64,000 nucleotides of DNA from JACCXG01 sp963785755 (GCA_963785755.1 CAWAXG010000031.1:1-64000); one strand, 5' to 3'; positions 17,466-27,210 are shown, numbered from the stretch's first letter. Notes: generated from the letters alone by a model not told the origin. Numbers and translations: made by a program.

Positions 17466-18647
17466 TTACTTCTTCTCCCCGCCTTTCAGCTTCGCAATCT
17501 TCTGTTCAGCGCTGTCACGAATCGCTTTCTTGCGGGCCTCGCTCGAGGGGTCCTTCTCGAGCAGGGCCAGCGCCCGTTCCGATGCCCGTAACGCCAGCTC
17601 GTTCTGGCCGCTCGCGAGGTAGGCGTCACCGAGGCTGTCGAAGGTGTTGGCCGACATCGGGTAGGCCAGGGTGTTGAGCCTGAACAGCCGAACGGCTTCG
17701 GCGGCCCGTCCCGCCTGCAGATGCAGGTATCCGAGCTGATTGAGCTGGGCCTCGGGAAATAGCTGTGCGCGGGGATCGCGCTGACGGGCGTCATAGAACA
17801 TCTGGACCGCAGCGGACACCCCGTCTGGCGAGGACGCCTTCTGCCAGAACTCGCGCGCCGGCGTGCTCTTCACCGACACGGCCGCCTTCGGATCGGCCGG
17901 GTTCTTCACCAGCGTGTCCGCATACCAGGCGACGATCTGCTTCGGCAATTCTGGATGGGGACCGAAGATCTCCGTGCCGTGCTTGCCGTCCCGGAAACCC
18001 GAGAACTTGTTGCGGGGATTGCCGGACATCGCGAGGATCCATCGCATCTGCGCGGGCGCGTCGGCGTCGTATTGGTCGTCGGCCGCCGCCGCGGCGAAGA
18101 TGGGCAGCCACGGCGTCCCGGTGATGAACGTGAGGCCGTCGGGATCGAGCGGGCCCGCGAGCAGCACCAGCGATCGAACCTCGGGGTGACGACGAGCCAG
18201 ACGGACGGCGTGGGCCACGCCGCAACTGCCGCCGGCCGCGCCAACGCGCGTCTTGTCCACACCCGGCTGCGCGAGGAGAAAGTTGTATGCTGCGTCGATA
18301 TCGCCCGGCCACTTCTCGTCGATCGTCCGTTGTGTATCCTGCGGCGACACGGCATCGAAGCGATCCCCGCCGCTCTCGCCGAAGCCGCGATAGTCCACCG
18401 ACAGCGCGTGGATGCCTGCCGCCGCGAGCTGTGGTGCCAGCGGCTCCCAGGATTTCCGTGTGGTGTTGCACATGTGCAGGAGCAGCACCGCCGGGCCTGG
18501 CTGTGCCGCCGCGTAATAGGTCGCGCTCAGCTTCGTGCCGTCAGCCGCAGCCAGCGACACGTCGCGGGGCGGCGGAGGCCCCTGGGCGAATGCCGGCGTG
18601 CCGATGACCAGAAGAAGAAACAGGCAAGTTCTGCGAACGAGCGCCAC
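17466..18647 (-). CDS. Exported alpha/beta hydrolase (dienelactone-hydrolase-like) with C-terminal TPR
   Basis: 393 residues. The GTG at 18647 is chosen because GGGAGG lies five bases before it and a signal peptide (LFLLLVIGTPAFA) starts at once. The catalytic domain has AVLLLHMCNTTRKSWEPLA, SVDYRGFGESGG and a nucleophile elbow GAAGGSCGVAHA, with GPLDPDG and DGKHGTEIF as the likely acid and His regions. After about residue 290 the chain changes into TPR-like helices (LNQLGYLHLQAGRAAEAVRL, TFDSLGDAYLASGQNELALR). It probably acts in the periplasm on an unknown ester. Convergent with the hypothetical gene before it. Confidence 0.82.
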   Translation of the reverse strand: MALVRRTCLFLLLVIGTPAFAQGPPPPRDVSLAAADGTKLSATYYAAAQPGPAVLLLHMCNTTRKSWEPLAPQLAAAGIHALSVDYRGFGESGGDRFDAVSPQDTQRTIDEKWPGDIDAAYNFLLAQPGVDKTRVGAAGGSCGVAHAVRLARRHPEVRSLVLLAGPLDPDGLTFITGTPWLPIFAAAAADDQYDADAPAQMRWILAMSGNPRNKFSGFRDGKHGTEIFGPHPELPKQIVAWYADTLVKNPADPKAAVSVKSTPAREFWQKASSPDGVSAAVQMFYDARQRDPRAQLFPEAQLNQLGYLHLQAGRAAEAVRLFRLNTLAYPMSANTFDSLGDAYLASGQNELALRASERALALLEKDPSSEARKKAIRDSAEQKIAKLKGGEKK

Positions 18648-18785
18648 GGATGCCTCCCGTGATCGAAAATCAAGGAATATCACATCGGAAGGCGAGTTGG
18701 CTGACTGCCCGCCAACCGTGCCACGCGTGATAAGAATGCGTTGAGTCTGTTGAGGAAGGAGCGAAATGTCTCTGGTGTGTCATCG

Positions 18786-19554
18786 ATGAATCATAGAGAA
18801 GTCGGGCAACACTGGAACGAGAACGCCGAGGTCTGGACGACCCTCTCGAGGAGCGGCTACGACGTTTATCGAGATTACCTGAACACGCCGGCGTTCCTGG
18901 ATCTGCTCCCGGACGTGCGCGGCCGGCGCGGTCTGGATGTCGGCTGCGGCGAGGGGCACAACACCAGGCTCCTGGCGGACAGGGGCGCTCACGTCTTCGG
19001 CGTGGATATTTCCGACGTGTTCGTCCACTACGCGCACCAGGCGGAAGAACGAGAGCCGCGGCACGTGCAGTACACCGTGGCGAGCGCGGTTGCCCTGCCG
19101 TTCGGTGACTCCGCCTTCGACTTCGTCACCGGGTTCATGAGCTTCATGGACATCCCGGAAACGAGCCATGTGCTTTCCGAGGCTCATCGCGTGCTGAAGC
19201 CCGGGGGCTTTCTTCAGTTCTCGATCGAGCATCCCTGTTTCACGACGCCGCATCGGCGCAATCTGCGCACGCCGGCAGGTGTGGCCTACGCGCTCGAGGT
19301 CGGTGACTACTTCCGGCGCGTGGATGGCGCCGTCGCGGAGTGGATGTTCAGTGCCGCGCCGCCGGAAGTGCGGGCGGGGCTGCGCCCATTCAAGATCCCG
19401 CGGTTCACGCGGACCGTGAGCCGAGTGGTTGAATCTCCTCATCGACACCGGTTTCACGATCGAACGGGTCGGCGAGCCGAAGCCCGACGATGACACCGTG
19501 CGTGCGTGTCCGGCCTTGCAGGATGCTCAAGTCGTGGCGTACTTCTTCATCTGC
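18786..19554 (+). CDS. Class I SAM-dependent methyltransferase, frame break near the C-terminus
   Basis: Starts MNHREVGQHWNENAEVWTTL. Motif I is RGLDVGCGEGHNTRLLADRG, then HVFGVDISDVFV, VASAVALPFGDSAFDFVTGFM and HRVLKPGGFLQFSIEHPCF. In the opening frame the end turns into SRVVESPHRHRFHD and stops at 19493. One base earlier (about 19420) the next frame continues EWLNLLIDTGFTIERVGEP and ALQDAQVVAYFFI, the expected C-terminus, to about 19554. One inserted base explains this. The same type of enzyme, with the HPCF segment, is found at 8318. Substrate unknown. Confidence 0.8.
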
Positions 19555-19628
19555 GGGCGAGGAAGACGGGGCTTACACATAGCAAGTAGCAAGGGACAAG
19601 TACAACGGAACTATCATCGGAGATTCGA

Positions 19629-20477
19629 GTGCGTACATCTCTCCTCAAGGCATTAGCGTTCGTCGCGGTCGCGATGGCCGTCTTGGCCGCCACCGCTCCA
19701 CTTGTGGGAATCGCCGCCGCCATGTTGGGCCGGTCGAATCTGCCCATGTGGGGATACGCCGGCGCGTTCTCGATGACCCTCGCCGCGATCACGTGGGCAG
19801 CTTTAACTCTTGAGCGAACCGGCTTTAACAGCCTTGGCCTCGTGCCAACCCGCGCGCGGGTCGGCGAGTTCCTCTTCGGCTTTGTGTTGAGCGTCGTGTT
19901 GTTTGCCGCGCTGGCGCTGGTCCGCGGGGCGACCGTCGCGGCGGTGTGGACGTTCGCAGGAGCAGAGGCCGTCGTTGGTGCCTGCGCCGGCCTCATCATC
20001 GCGTTTCTGATGTTCTTTCCCGAAGAACTGCTGTTCCGTGGCTACGCGTTTCAGCGCCTGGTGCCGGCCCTCGGCGCCTGGCCGGCGATCCTGATCTCGG
20101 CGGCCCTGTTCGGCGTCTACCACGTCGCCGGTTCTGGGATGTGGGGCATCGGCGCGTTCTTCACGTTCGCGATGCCGGCGCTGGGCGGTGTCGTGCTGGG
20201 ATGGGCGGCCGTTCGTACCAATGGGCTCGCGCTGCCGATCGGGTTGCATCTCGGCGGAAACTGGGTGCAGGCCAGTGTGCTCTCATTTCAGTCGCGCGGG
20301 GATGCGTCATCGGCAGCCCTCTGGACCGCCAGCCTGACAGAGACGCAGCTGCAGACCCTTTACGCGCCCGAGCTCCTCACGCATCTGCCATTCATTGTCG
20401 CCATGTTGATTGCGACGATCGCCGTGCGGTGGACTTCAGGAAGGCAACTTGGCCAGGTCCTTCGACCTGGAGCGTGA
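19629..20477 (+). CDS. CPBP family intramembrane glutamic protease
   Basis: 282 residues with about eight hydrophobic helices. The diagnostic motifs are all present: FFPEELLFRGYAFQRL (EExxxR) near residue 136, ALFGVYHVAGSG (FxxxH) near 158, and IGLHLGGNWVQ with the last His. CPBP (CAAX/type II) proteases cleave within membranes; in bacteria many act in bacteriocin immunity or prenyl-protein-like processing, and the target here is unknown. GTG start. It is the first of three members of this family in the window. Confidence 0.9.
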   Translation: MRTSLLKALAFVAVAMAVLAATAPLVGIAAAMLGRSNLPMWGYAGAFSMTLAAITWAALTLERTGFNSLGLVPTRARVGEFLFGFVLSVVLFAALALVRGATVAAVWTFAGAEAVVGACAGLIIAFLMFFPEELLFRGYAFQRLVPALGAWPAILISAALFGVYHVAGSGMWGIGAFFTFAMPALGGVVLGWAAVRTNGLALPIGLHLGGNWVQASVLSFQSRGDASSAALWTASLTETQLQTLYAPELLTHLPFIVAMLIATIAVRWTSGRQLGQVLRPGA

Positions 20478-20507
20478 GGCTCAACAAGTTGCAAGTGGCA
20501 AGTCGCG

Positions 20508-21224
20508 ATGTTGTTTGTGAGCTTCCTCGACTTCATCCGCGTCGTGATAGCCGGCGACGTTGCCGAAGTCTCGCGCCGTCTGGCTGTCAACCCGGCCCTT
20601 GCCACGATGCCGTCCGACGTTGGCGCGACTCGTCTGGGCAACCAGGCCTTCTTCTTCCCTGAGATCGCTCATTACCTTTACGCGGGCGATACGGCCCTGC
20701 ACATGGCCGCCGCGGCATTCCGGCCGCGGGTTGCGGAACGCTTGATTGCGGGTGGCGCCGAGAGCCGGGCAAAGAACCGCCGCGGAGCGGAGCCGCTCCA
20801 CTACGCGGCCGACGCCAACCGATGGGACCCGGCGGCGCAGGCGGAGACGATCACCTACCTCATCTCGATTGGCGCGGACGCCAACGCCGTGGACAGCGCC
20901 GGCGTCGCGCCTCTGCACAGAGCGGTGCGAACGCGATCGCTGGCCGCCGTACGAGCGCTCCTGGATGGCGGGGCGGATGCGAGGCGGCCGAACAAGTCAG
21001 GGTCGACGCCCTTGCACCTTGCCGTGCAAACCACGGGGCGGGGAGGCAGTGGTTCTCCGCAGGCCCGCGAACAGCAAGCCGGAATCGTCAGGCTGTTGCT
21101 GGAGCGCGGCGGCCGGGCGACCGATCGGGACAGGCAGGGCAAAGCGGTCTCTCGGGCCGCCTCCAGCGAATGGATCCGAGCCGTGCTGAAGGAAGCGGCG
21201 GCGGCCTCGCTTCTCGATGATTAA
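20508..21224 (+). CDS. Ankyrin-repeat protein
   Basis: 238 residues with four or five ankyrin units: GDTALHMAAAAFRPRVAERLIAGGA, GAEPLHYAADANRW, GVAPLHRAVRTRSLAAVRALLDGGADA and GSTPLHLAVQTTGRG..QAGIVRLLLERGG. An N-terminal FLDFIRVVIAGDVAEVSRRL helix pair caps the array. There is no signal peptide. Ankyrin arrays mediate protein binding, and the partner is unknown. It begins 31 bases after the CPBP gene, so the two may share a transcript. Its stop codon overlaps that of the convergent hydrolase gene by four bases. Confidence 0.85.
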   Translation: MLFVSFLDFIRVVIAGDVAEVSRRLAVNPALATMPSDVGATRLGNQAFFFPEIAHYLYAGDTALHMAAAAFRPRVAERLIAGGAESRAKNRRGAEPLHYAADANRWDPAAQAETITYLISIGADANAVDSAGVAPLHRAVRTRSLAAVRALLDGGADARRPNKSGSTPLHLAVQTTGRGGSGSPQAREQQAGIVRLLLERGGRATDRDRQGKAVSRAASSEWIRAVLKEAAAASLLDD

Positions 21225-22552
21225 CGCGTGGCGAGGATCCAGGTCGCAATGTCGCGGATGACGTCCTCCGCGACGTGGCCAGGGACCTGGTACTCGGCGG
21301 GGAGGCTGGGTCCGGTGCCGGCGATGAACAGGTGGTTGAGCGCCGGATAGCTGCGGAGCGTGACGTCGCGCCGCGAGCCGAGCGCGGCCTTCCACTTCGC
21401 GAACTCCTCGGGCGTCACCTGATAATCTCGCTCCCCCTGAAGGATCAGCATCGGCGGCTTCACGCGCGTCGCCGCGGACGGCGGGTCGTAGCCCCTGAGA
21501 TCCAGCCAGTACGAGGCAGGCGCCCCGGAGATCATGCGGCCGCTCTTCGCGTCTTCCGGCTTCAGCGCGCGCACGCTGTCGGCGAGCGCGACCGCCCGTT
21601 CGATGCCCTGCTGCTCCTCGGGCGAAATCGTTCCGTCGGCTCCGGCAATGTACCGACACTGCGCCACGATGGCCTCTTCGAGCGGACGCGCCGCACCCGC
21701 CAGGACGATCGATCCCGCGATCGTCGGATCGGCGGTCGCGATGCGCGGGACGAGCATGCCGCCGAGGCTGTGCCCGAGCACGAAGACGCGCGCCGGGTCG
21801 ATCCTGGGCTGCGCGCGCAGCGCCTTCACCGCTTCGATCGCATCCTCGATCACTTCCTGGTTGACGGTGAAATCCGCGAGGGCGGCCACCTTCGCGCTGT
21901 GCACTCTCGTGCGCTTGTCGTAGCGCAGGACGGCGACGCCGCGCGACGCGAGCCCTGTTGCCAGATCCTTGAACGGCTTGTTGGCGCCGATCGTCTCGTC
22001 GCGGTCGTTGGGCCCGGATCCGTGCACGAGAATGACGGCTGGCATCGTTCCGGTGCCCGCGGGCATCGTCAGCGTTGCGGGGAGGGCCCACGCGCTCGAT
22101 CCAATCGTCGTCTCTATCTCGGCGTATGACGCGGGATTCGCGTACGACGGCAGCGTGTAGGGAACCGCCGCGCTCGCGGCCGGACGGAACACCAGTCCCG
22201 AAATCCTGCCGGCGCTGTCGAACGCGAACTGGACGTCGATCCTGGCCCGTTCGAATTCGCAGGGCGTGATCACCATCTGCTTGTCCGCGATCTTCACGAG
22301 CCGGGCATCCGATCCGCAGCCCTTGAATGCGCCCGCCTGAGTCTGCAGTCCCGTCCAGATCGCCGCCAGCCGGCCGGACGGCAGCGCCGCCTTCATCTCA
22401 GTTGTGAACTGCTCCTCGACTCTGGTGAACTCCTTGGCCACGATCGCTGCGAGCACCGACTGCGCGTGCGCGAGTGCGTCCGGCGGTGGGTGACGAGTGA
22501 CGGCACCTGCAGAATTGTGAAGAAGATCAGCGTCGCGAGTGACGTCATTCAT
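21221..22552 (-). CDS. Alpha/beta hydrolase with DUF3887-like N-terminal domain
   Basis: 443 residues. Residues about 25-120 (FTRVEEQFTTEMKAALPSGRLAAIWTGLQTQAG) form a DUF3887-like domain. The catalytic part begins AVILVHGSGPNDRDETIGANKPF, with nucleophile elbow FVLGHSLGGMLVPRIA, an acid in LILQGERDYQVTPEE and the His in YPALNHLFIAG. All three triad positions are intact. The N-terminus lacks an obvious signal peptide although relatives are often exported, so the true start may differ. TTA/TAA sharing gives a four-base convergent overlap with the ankyrin gene. Confidence 0.85.
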   Translation of the reverse strand: MNDVTRDADLLHNSAGAVTRHPPPDALAHAQSVLAAIVAKEFTRVEEQFTTEMKAALPSGRLAAIWTGLQTQAGAFKGCGSDARLVKIADKQMVITPCEFERARIDVQFAFDSAGRISGLVFRPAASAAVPYTLPSYANPASYAEIETTIGSSAWALPATLTMPAGTGTMPAVILVHGSGPNDRDETIGANKPFKDLATGLASRGVAVLRYDKRTRVHSAKVAALADFTVNQEVIEDAIEAVKALRAQPRIDPARVFVLGHSLGGMLVPRIATADPTIAGSIVLAGAARPLEEAIVAQCRYIAGADGTISPEEQQGIERAVALADSVRALKPEDAKSGRMISGAPASYWLDLRGYDPPSAATRVKPPMLILQGERDYQVTPEEFAKWKAALGSRRDVTLRSYPALNHLFIAGTGPSLPAEYQVPGHVAEDVIRDIATWILATR

Positions 22553-22596
22553 GGATTATAAGGTCCATGCCCCGCGGGTAGGCGAGGTTCGACTCC

Positions 22597-22974
22597 ATGC
22601 AGGAACGATCTGACGACATCATGCTCGGAATCGCCAAGGCCGCGGCGGTGTTCTCTTCGCTTGCGGCCGCCGCGTACGCGGCGACCGAGAGTGAGGCATC
22701 GCCGATGGTGGCGTTGTTTCTCTCTTTCGGGCCCCTGCTGGCCGTGATTCTGTGGCTCCAGAAGGACGCGCGACGAACCGGCGTCGGCACGGTTCAGGAT
22801 TTCGGCTACTTTCTCTTGCTGGCGTGGCCGGTTGTGATTCCTTGGTACGCTTTCAGGACGCGTGGCCGCTCCGGGTGGCGGCTCACGGCCGGTCTGTTCG
22901 GCCTCATTGGCGCGTCGTATGTCACCGGGATGGTTGTCGCGTACGCGAGGTGGTACCTCGACGCTGGGAGGTAG
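22597..22974 (+). CDS. Small membrane protein
   Basis: 125 residues, three or four membrane helices: AAAVFSSLAAAAYAA near 15-29, MVALFLSFGPLLAVILWL near 37-54, FGYFLLLAWPVVIPWYAF near 69-86 and GLFGLIGASYVTGMVVAYA near 99-117. ATG at 22621 is an alternative start that would remove eight polar residues. Divergent from the hydrolase gene, with 44 bases between starts, so both promoters must lie close together. Family not recognised. Confidence 0.6.
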   Translation: MQERSDDIMLGIAKAAAVFSSLAAAAYAATESEASPMVALFLSFGPLLAVILWLQKDARRTGVGTVQDFGYFLLLAWPVVIPWYAFRTRGRSGWRLTAGLFGLIGASYVTGMVVAYARWYLDAGR

Positions 22975-23018
22975 CGGGAACTGGACGCGGCAGCGTCAGA
23001 CTCGCTCGATGGCGCGCC

Positions 23019-23690
23019 TCAATTCAACCCGTGGCGGCGGGGCAGGTTTCCTCCATCTGGGCCGGTCGCGTCAGGCGTGTTCCCTGAACTGAGGATCTTC
23101 TTCCGTCGTTCCGACTCCGCTCCCCACTTGGACGATTCGTAGGCGAGCCGGACGATCACGTTCTCGCTCGTCGTCAACGCCACGCCGCCATCCATCGTTC
23201 CGGCATCGTGACGTTCCCACGCCGTGGCGAGCAGGCCCTTGCCGGTGCGGATCGCGAAGTGCTCCTGGCCGACGTGACCACCGTTGTTGTAGGGGAAGTC
23301 CCATCGCTCCAGGTCCACGATTGGCTTCCCGTACTGCCCCTGCAGCTCCTTCTTCAACGTCCTGTAGAGCGCCACGCAGTCCTCATCCGGCGTGAGAAAC
23401 GCGACCTGTACTTTTTCGAGCTGACCATTCTGATCGTAAAGGGCAGACACCAGGACCGGGCTGCCTTTCATCTCTCCCTCGAATCGCTGGTCCAACGGGA
23501 ACTGTGAATCCGGACCCTTGTCGACGTCGACCAGCTTCAAGCCTTTCATGGCCTCGAGGACCATCGCCGGAGAGGCGCCGAATCGCAGATTGGCGAACGA
23601 CACGGCGCGTTCCTGCGCGGTGGCGTCAGCCGCATTGAGGAGACCGCCGGCCAGGAAGACGAGCGTCAAGACAGATTTGCCGTATCGCAT
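23019..23690 (-). CDS. Exported hypothetical protein
   Basis: 223 residues starting MRYGKSVLTLVFLAGGLLNA and cleaved probably after ATAQ. The mature protein reads AVSFANLRFGASPAMVLEAMKGLKL, an arrangement typical of small periplasmic proteins that track a bacterial-style 'FG.SP..V' motif, then strands such as GSPVLVSALYDQNGQLEKVQV and VALYRTLKKELQGQYGKP. The open frame runs far upstream, but the signal peptide fixes the start at 23690. The last 15 residues (ATGPDGGNLPRRHGLN) are low complexity. No function assigned. Confidence 0.6.
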   Translation of the reverse strand: MRYGKSVLTLVFLAGGLLNAADATAQERAVSFANLRFGASPAMVLEAMKGLKLVDVDKGPDSQFPLDQRFEGEMKGSPVLVSALYDQNGQLEKVQVAFLTPDEDCVALYRTLKKELQGQYGKPIVDLERWDFPYNNGGHVGQEHFAIRTGKGLLATAWERHDAGTMDGGVALTTSENVIVRLAYESSKWGAESERRKKILSSGNTPDATGPDGGNLPRRHGLN

Positions 23691-23873
23691 TGAGTGCTCC
23701 AGAGATGCCGCCGGGTAGCCGCGATCAGGGCGTCTCTCGTGAACTAATGTCTGAGCCGAGGGCGACTTCGGCGCCCGCAACGCCGCTATTTGGCTGTTAT
23801 GGACCTCAAGAGCAATTCCGCTGCCTGATCTACCCGAGTTGGCGTTGCCGCCACGATCGCCTATCCTCGTTCC

Positions 23874-24506
23874 GTGTCCATCCAACTTCTCCTGCCTCGT
23901 CTGTCCCGTTCGGTCCAGTTGTGCCTCCTCCCGTGTCTGGCACTCCTGTGGGTGGCCGGTTGCAGTTCGGAGCCAGGCAATCGAAAGATCCCGGCAGACG
24001 CCAAGAGCTCGGGCGGGATGCATGGGGTCATCGAAACCGACAAGGGTCCGATCGAGATCGAGTTCTTTGCCTCGGATGCGCCGAAAGCCGTCGAGAATTT
24101 CCGGCTGCTCGCCGAGCACGGCTTCTACGACGGCCTGACCTTCCACCGCATCGTGAAGGATTTCATGATCCAGGGCGGCGACCCTGTGGGGGACGGCACG
24201 GGCGGTGAGAGTGCGTGGGGCGGGACGTTTGCCGACGAGATCAACGAGCAGTCGGCGCTCTACCGCAATGGCTATCGGCGTGGAGTCCTCGCGATGGCCA
24301 ATGCGGGACCGAATACCAACGGCAGCCAGTTCTTCATCCTCCATCAGGACTATCCGCTTCCCCCGCGCTACGTAATCTTCGGTAGAGTGACAACAGGCCT
24401 GGACGTCGTTGACGCCCTGGCCAACACCCCTACCACCATGGGCGGCGGCGAAATGAGCCGGCCGCTCACGCCGCCGGTCATCAAGAAGGTGACGATTCGG
24501 CCGTAA
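23874..24506 (+). CDS. Peptidyl-prolyl cis-trans isomerase, cyclophilin type, lipoprotein
   Basis: 210 residues from a GTG start. The signal peptide LPCLALLWVAGC ends in a lipobox Cys near residue 30. The cyclophilin domain follows: GPIEIEFFASDAPKAVENFRLL, FYDGLTFHRIVKDFMIQGGDP, RGVLAMANAGPNTNGSQFFIL and YVIFGRVTTGLDVVDAL. The catalytic Arg in FHRI and the Gln/Phe in FMIQGG and SQFF are conserved; the Trp of the cyclosporin pocket is absent, as in many bacterial forms. It probably helps protein folding at the outer side of a membrane. Confidence 0.92.
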   Translation: MSIQLLLPRLSRSVQLCLLPCLALLWVAGCSSEPGNRKIPADAKSSGGMHGVIETDKGPIEIEFFASDAPKAVENFRLLAEHGFYDGLTFHRIVKDFMIQGGDPVGDGTGGESAWGGTFADEINEQSALYRNGYRRGVLAMANAGPNTNGSQFFILHQDYPLPPRYVIFGRVTTGLDVVDALANTPTTMGGGEMSRPLTPPVIKKVTIRP

Positions 24507-24594
24507 GGGGCCCCACATTCCATTCCGCCGATTACGACCTTAAGCTCATCCGGTGTAAGCTGACACGCTCGTTTCAATTCCGGAGGCATTCGGT

Positions 24595-25842
24595 ATGACG
24601 GCGCACCTCACTGGGCCAGTCCAGGCCTCGGAGCGGATCCAGACGCTCGACATCGTCCGCGGCTTCGCGCTGCTCGGCATCCTGATCATGAACATGCCGG
24701 GGTTCGCCTCCTCGTTTTTTGCCGAAGCCGATGGCTCGCATCTCTGGGCCGATGCGCTCAACCAGCGCGCGGAACAGATCCGCGACATGCTGTTCTCCGG
24801 CAAGTTCAACAGCATGTTCAGCCTGCTGTTCGGGATCGGCTTCACCATCCAGCTCGCGCGCATGATGGAGCGCGATCCGCAGCACGGGCTGACGCCAGTA
24901 CGTGCGGCGGCTGCTCGTCCTCTTCGCCTTTGCCCTGGTGCACTGCCTCGTCCTCTGGACCGGCGACGTGCTGCACATCTATGTGATCCTCGGCTTCGGC
25001 CTCCTGCTGATGCGCAACGTGTCGAACAGGACAGTGGTGATCCTGATCGTCGCGCTGCTCTGCTATACCCGCGATCTCCGGCACGCTGCGGCTCCTGGTG
25101 ATGACTCCCGACCGGGTCGCCCAGCTGGTGAAAGACGCACAGGCGTGGGAAGCATCGCAACAATCTGGCCTACGGTCAAGGCTCGTTTCTCGATGCGGCG
25201 CGCGAGCATACCCGGGAGATGATCTACGCCTACGGCGATCCCTGGAGTCTCTGGGGCACTCTCGGCTTCTACGTGCAGATGGCGACGACGATGCTGATCG
25301 GATTCCTGATCGGCCGGAACGGGTGGGTCTACCGGATTCGCGAGTTGATGCCCGTCATCCGGCGGCTGCAATGGTCGGCGCTGGCGCTCGGGATTGTCTG
25401 TTCTCTGCTGTTCGGCATCGTTGGTCAATACACGCGCACGCCGGGCCCGTCGCCCCTGAAGATTCTGGTGGGGATGGCGTACGTCCTCTCGCGCCTGGGG
25501 ATGATGAGCTTCTATGTGCTCACGATCGTGCGTCTGGCGCAGCTGCCGTCGTGGCAGCGCCGGTTCGGTCCAATCGCCGCGACCGGTCGCATGCCGCTCA
25601 CCAACTATCTGATGCAGACCGTCATCGCGACGGCTTTGTTTTACGGCTGGGGCTTGGGCCTCTGGGGCAAGGTCGGCCCTGCGTGGCAGCTGCTGGTGGC
25701 GTTCGCCATCTATTTCGTGATCCAGGTCCCGCTGTCGACGATATGGCTGCGGCGGTTCGAATACGGTCCGCTGGAATATTTGTGGCGCCGCGGCACGTAC
25801 AGCCGCGCGGCGGCTCGGATCGCACCGGCTCCGGTCGGTTGA
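24595..25842 (+). pseudogene. DUF418 family membrane protein, broken by three frame changes
   Basis: The four pieces read in order: RIQTLDIVRGFALLGILIMN and FSLLFGIGFTIQLARMME; then RRLLVLFAFALVHCLVLWTG; then MTPDRVAQLVKDAQAWEAS; then MIYAYGDPWSLWGTLGFYVQ through YLWRRGTYSRAA to 25842. The opening motif and the C-terminal GRMPLTNYLMQTVIATALFYGWGLGLWG block are diagnostic of DUF418. Breaks fall near 24900, 25070 and 25163, each one base in the same direction. Intact length would be about 415 residues with eight or more membrane helices. Known DUF418 proteins are membrane-bound and poorly characterised. Confidence 0.78.
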
Positions 25843-25863
25843 CACAGCGCCACGCCTTTAACG

Positions 25864-26214
25864 ATGGTATTCACCAAACGCCTTCGCGAAGGAATCCGGC
25901 GCGGGAGAATCCGGTGCAGCATTCGCGTCTGGATGCGCCTCCACGTCAAGGTGGGTGGCCGTTACCAGATGGACGACGGCCATATCGTCGTGGATTCGAT
26001 CACGCCGATGACCGTCGCCGACATCACCTACGATCTGGCGCGCGAATCGGGGTTCGAGAGCGTGGAGGATTTGCTGCAGATCGCCAAACACGGCCGCGGT
26101 GACAACGTGTACTTGATTCGGTTCCATTACCTGCCTCCCGGCGGATGGGATACGCCAGAGCGGAGCCGTCGCGCACCGCTCGCGGCCGAACGGCGCAACG
26201 CCAGACGGCAGTGA
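25864..26214 (+). CDS. Small ASCH/PUA-like domain protein
   Basis: 116 residues. MVFTKRLREGIRRGRIRCSIRVW is followed by HVKVGGRYQMDDGHIVVDSI, DLARESGFESVEDLLQIAKHGRG and NVYLIRFHYLP, a beta-barrel arrangement like ASCH/PUA RNA-binding domains. The C-terminal 18 residues are Arg-rich and probably disordered. It stands 22 bases after the DUF418 gene on the same strand. The ASCH assignment rests on memory of sequence pattern and is only moderately sure; no catalytic residues are claimed. Confidence 0.6.
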   Translation: MVFTKRLREGIRRGRIRCSIRVWMRLHVKVGGRYQMDDGHIVVDSITPMTVADITYDLARESGFESVEDLLQIAKHGRGDNVYLIRFHYLPPGGWDTPERSRRAPLAAERRNARRQ

Positions 26215-26242
26215 CCATGAGACCGATCGGCTGAGGCACGGT

Positions 26243-27208
26243 ATGTGGCGGTGGACGAAGCGCACGCTCGTCGGGGTCACCATCGTCATCATCGTTGCGG
26301 CCAGTGCCGGCGCAATCTACCAGTGGGCCGCGACCCGGAAGGAGCTGGCGGCGACTCCACCCCCCGGGCGACTCGTGGATATCGGAGGGCACCGGCTCCA
26401 TATCTGGTGCACCGGGGAGGGAGCGCCTTCGGTCGTTCTCGAGACCGGACTGGGAGGCTCGAGCGTCGACTGGGGCTTCGTCCAGCCTGAGGTCGCCCGA
26501 TTCACGCGGGTGTGCTCGTACAATCGCGCAGGAATGGGATACAGCGATGCAGGGCCGTCTCCTCGCACGGCACGGCGCATCGCGCGCGAGCTCGCTGACC
26601 TTCTCGACCGCAGCGGCATTGCCGAACCAGCGGTTCTCGTCGGCGCGTCCATTGGTGGGTTCGCCGTGCGCCTCTTCGCGTCCGAGTCCGGCAACCGTGC
26701 GTCTGGTCTGGTTCTCGTCGATGCGTCTCACGAAGACCAGCAGCACGAGATTCCGCAGTTCGCCCCGTTCGTGCCGTTGCTCTCTTCGGTCGGGATCCTT
26801 CGACTGGCCGGCGTGTCGTTCGGCCGGCCGCCAACGTCGCTCGCGCCGCCTGTGCGTGATTTCGCACATGCAACGAGGTTTCGCGCCGCGGGATATCAGG
26901 CTGCGGCGGACGAGATCATCCATGTCCGGGAGAGTGCGACCGAGGTTCGCGACACTCGCCGCACGCTGACGATTCCGGTGGTCGTCGTGACGGCGGGACG
27001 AGGGACCGACCCGGCGTGGGAGGCGCTGCAACGGGACCAGGTCGCGCTGTCGCAACAGTCCTGTCAGATCATCGCCGAACAGGCGGGCCATGCCGTCGCG
27101 GCCGAGCAGCCCGAGGTCGTGGTGAACGCCATCCGCGCGGTTGTGGATGCGATCCGGAAGCAGGGCCGGATTGGCCCGCAGTGCGGATCGCGGGTGGAGG
27201 GTGGTTGA
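26243..27208 (+). CDS. Membrane-anchored alpha/beta hydrolase
   Basis: 321 residues. Residues 9-28 (GVTIVIIVAASAGAIYQWAA) form one membrane anchor. The catalytic domain has GHRLHIWCTGEGAPSVVLETG, RVCSYNRAGMGYSDAGPSPRT, a nucleophile elbow LVGASIGGFAVRLFA (Ser near 142), and a late AGHAVAAEQPEVV that supplies His. Residues VVVTAGRGTDP probably hold the acid. Such anchored hydrolases are common near CPBP proteases; its stop is two bases before the next gene's ATG, so the two are clearly co-transcribed and likely coupled. Confidence 0.85.
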   Translation: MWRWTKRTLVGVTIVIIVAASAGAIYQWAATRKELAATPPPGRLVDIGGHRLHIWCTGEGAPSVVLETGLGGSSVDWGFVQPEVARFTRVCSYNRAGMGYSDAGPSPRTARRIARELADLLDRSGIAEPAVLVGASIGGFAVRLFASESGNRASGLVLVDASHEDQQHEIPQFAPFVPLLSSVGILRLAGVSFGRPPTSLAPPVRDFAHATRFRAAGYQAAADEIIHVRESATEVRDTRRTLTIPVVVVTAGRGTDPAWEALQRDQVALSQQSCQIIAEQAGHAVAAEQPEVVVNAIRAVVDAIRKQGRIGPQCGSRVEGG

Positions 27209-27210
27209 CG

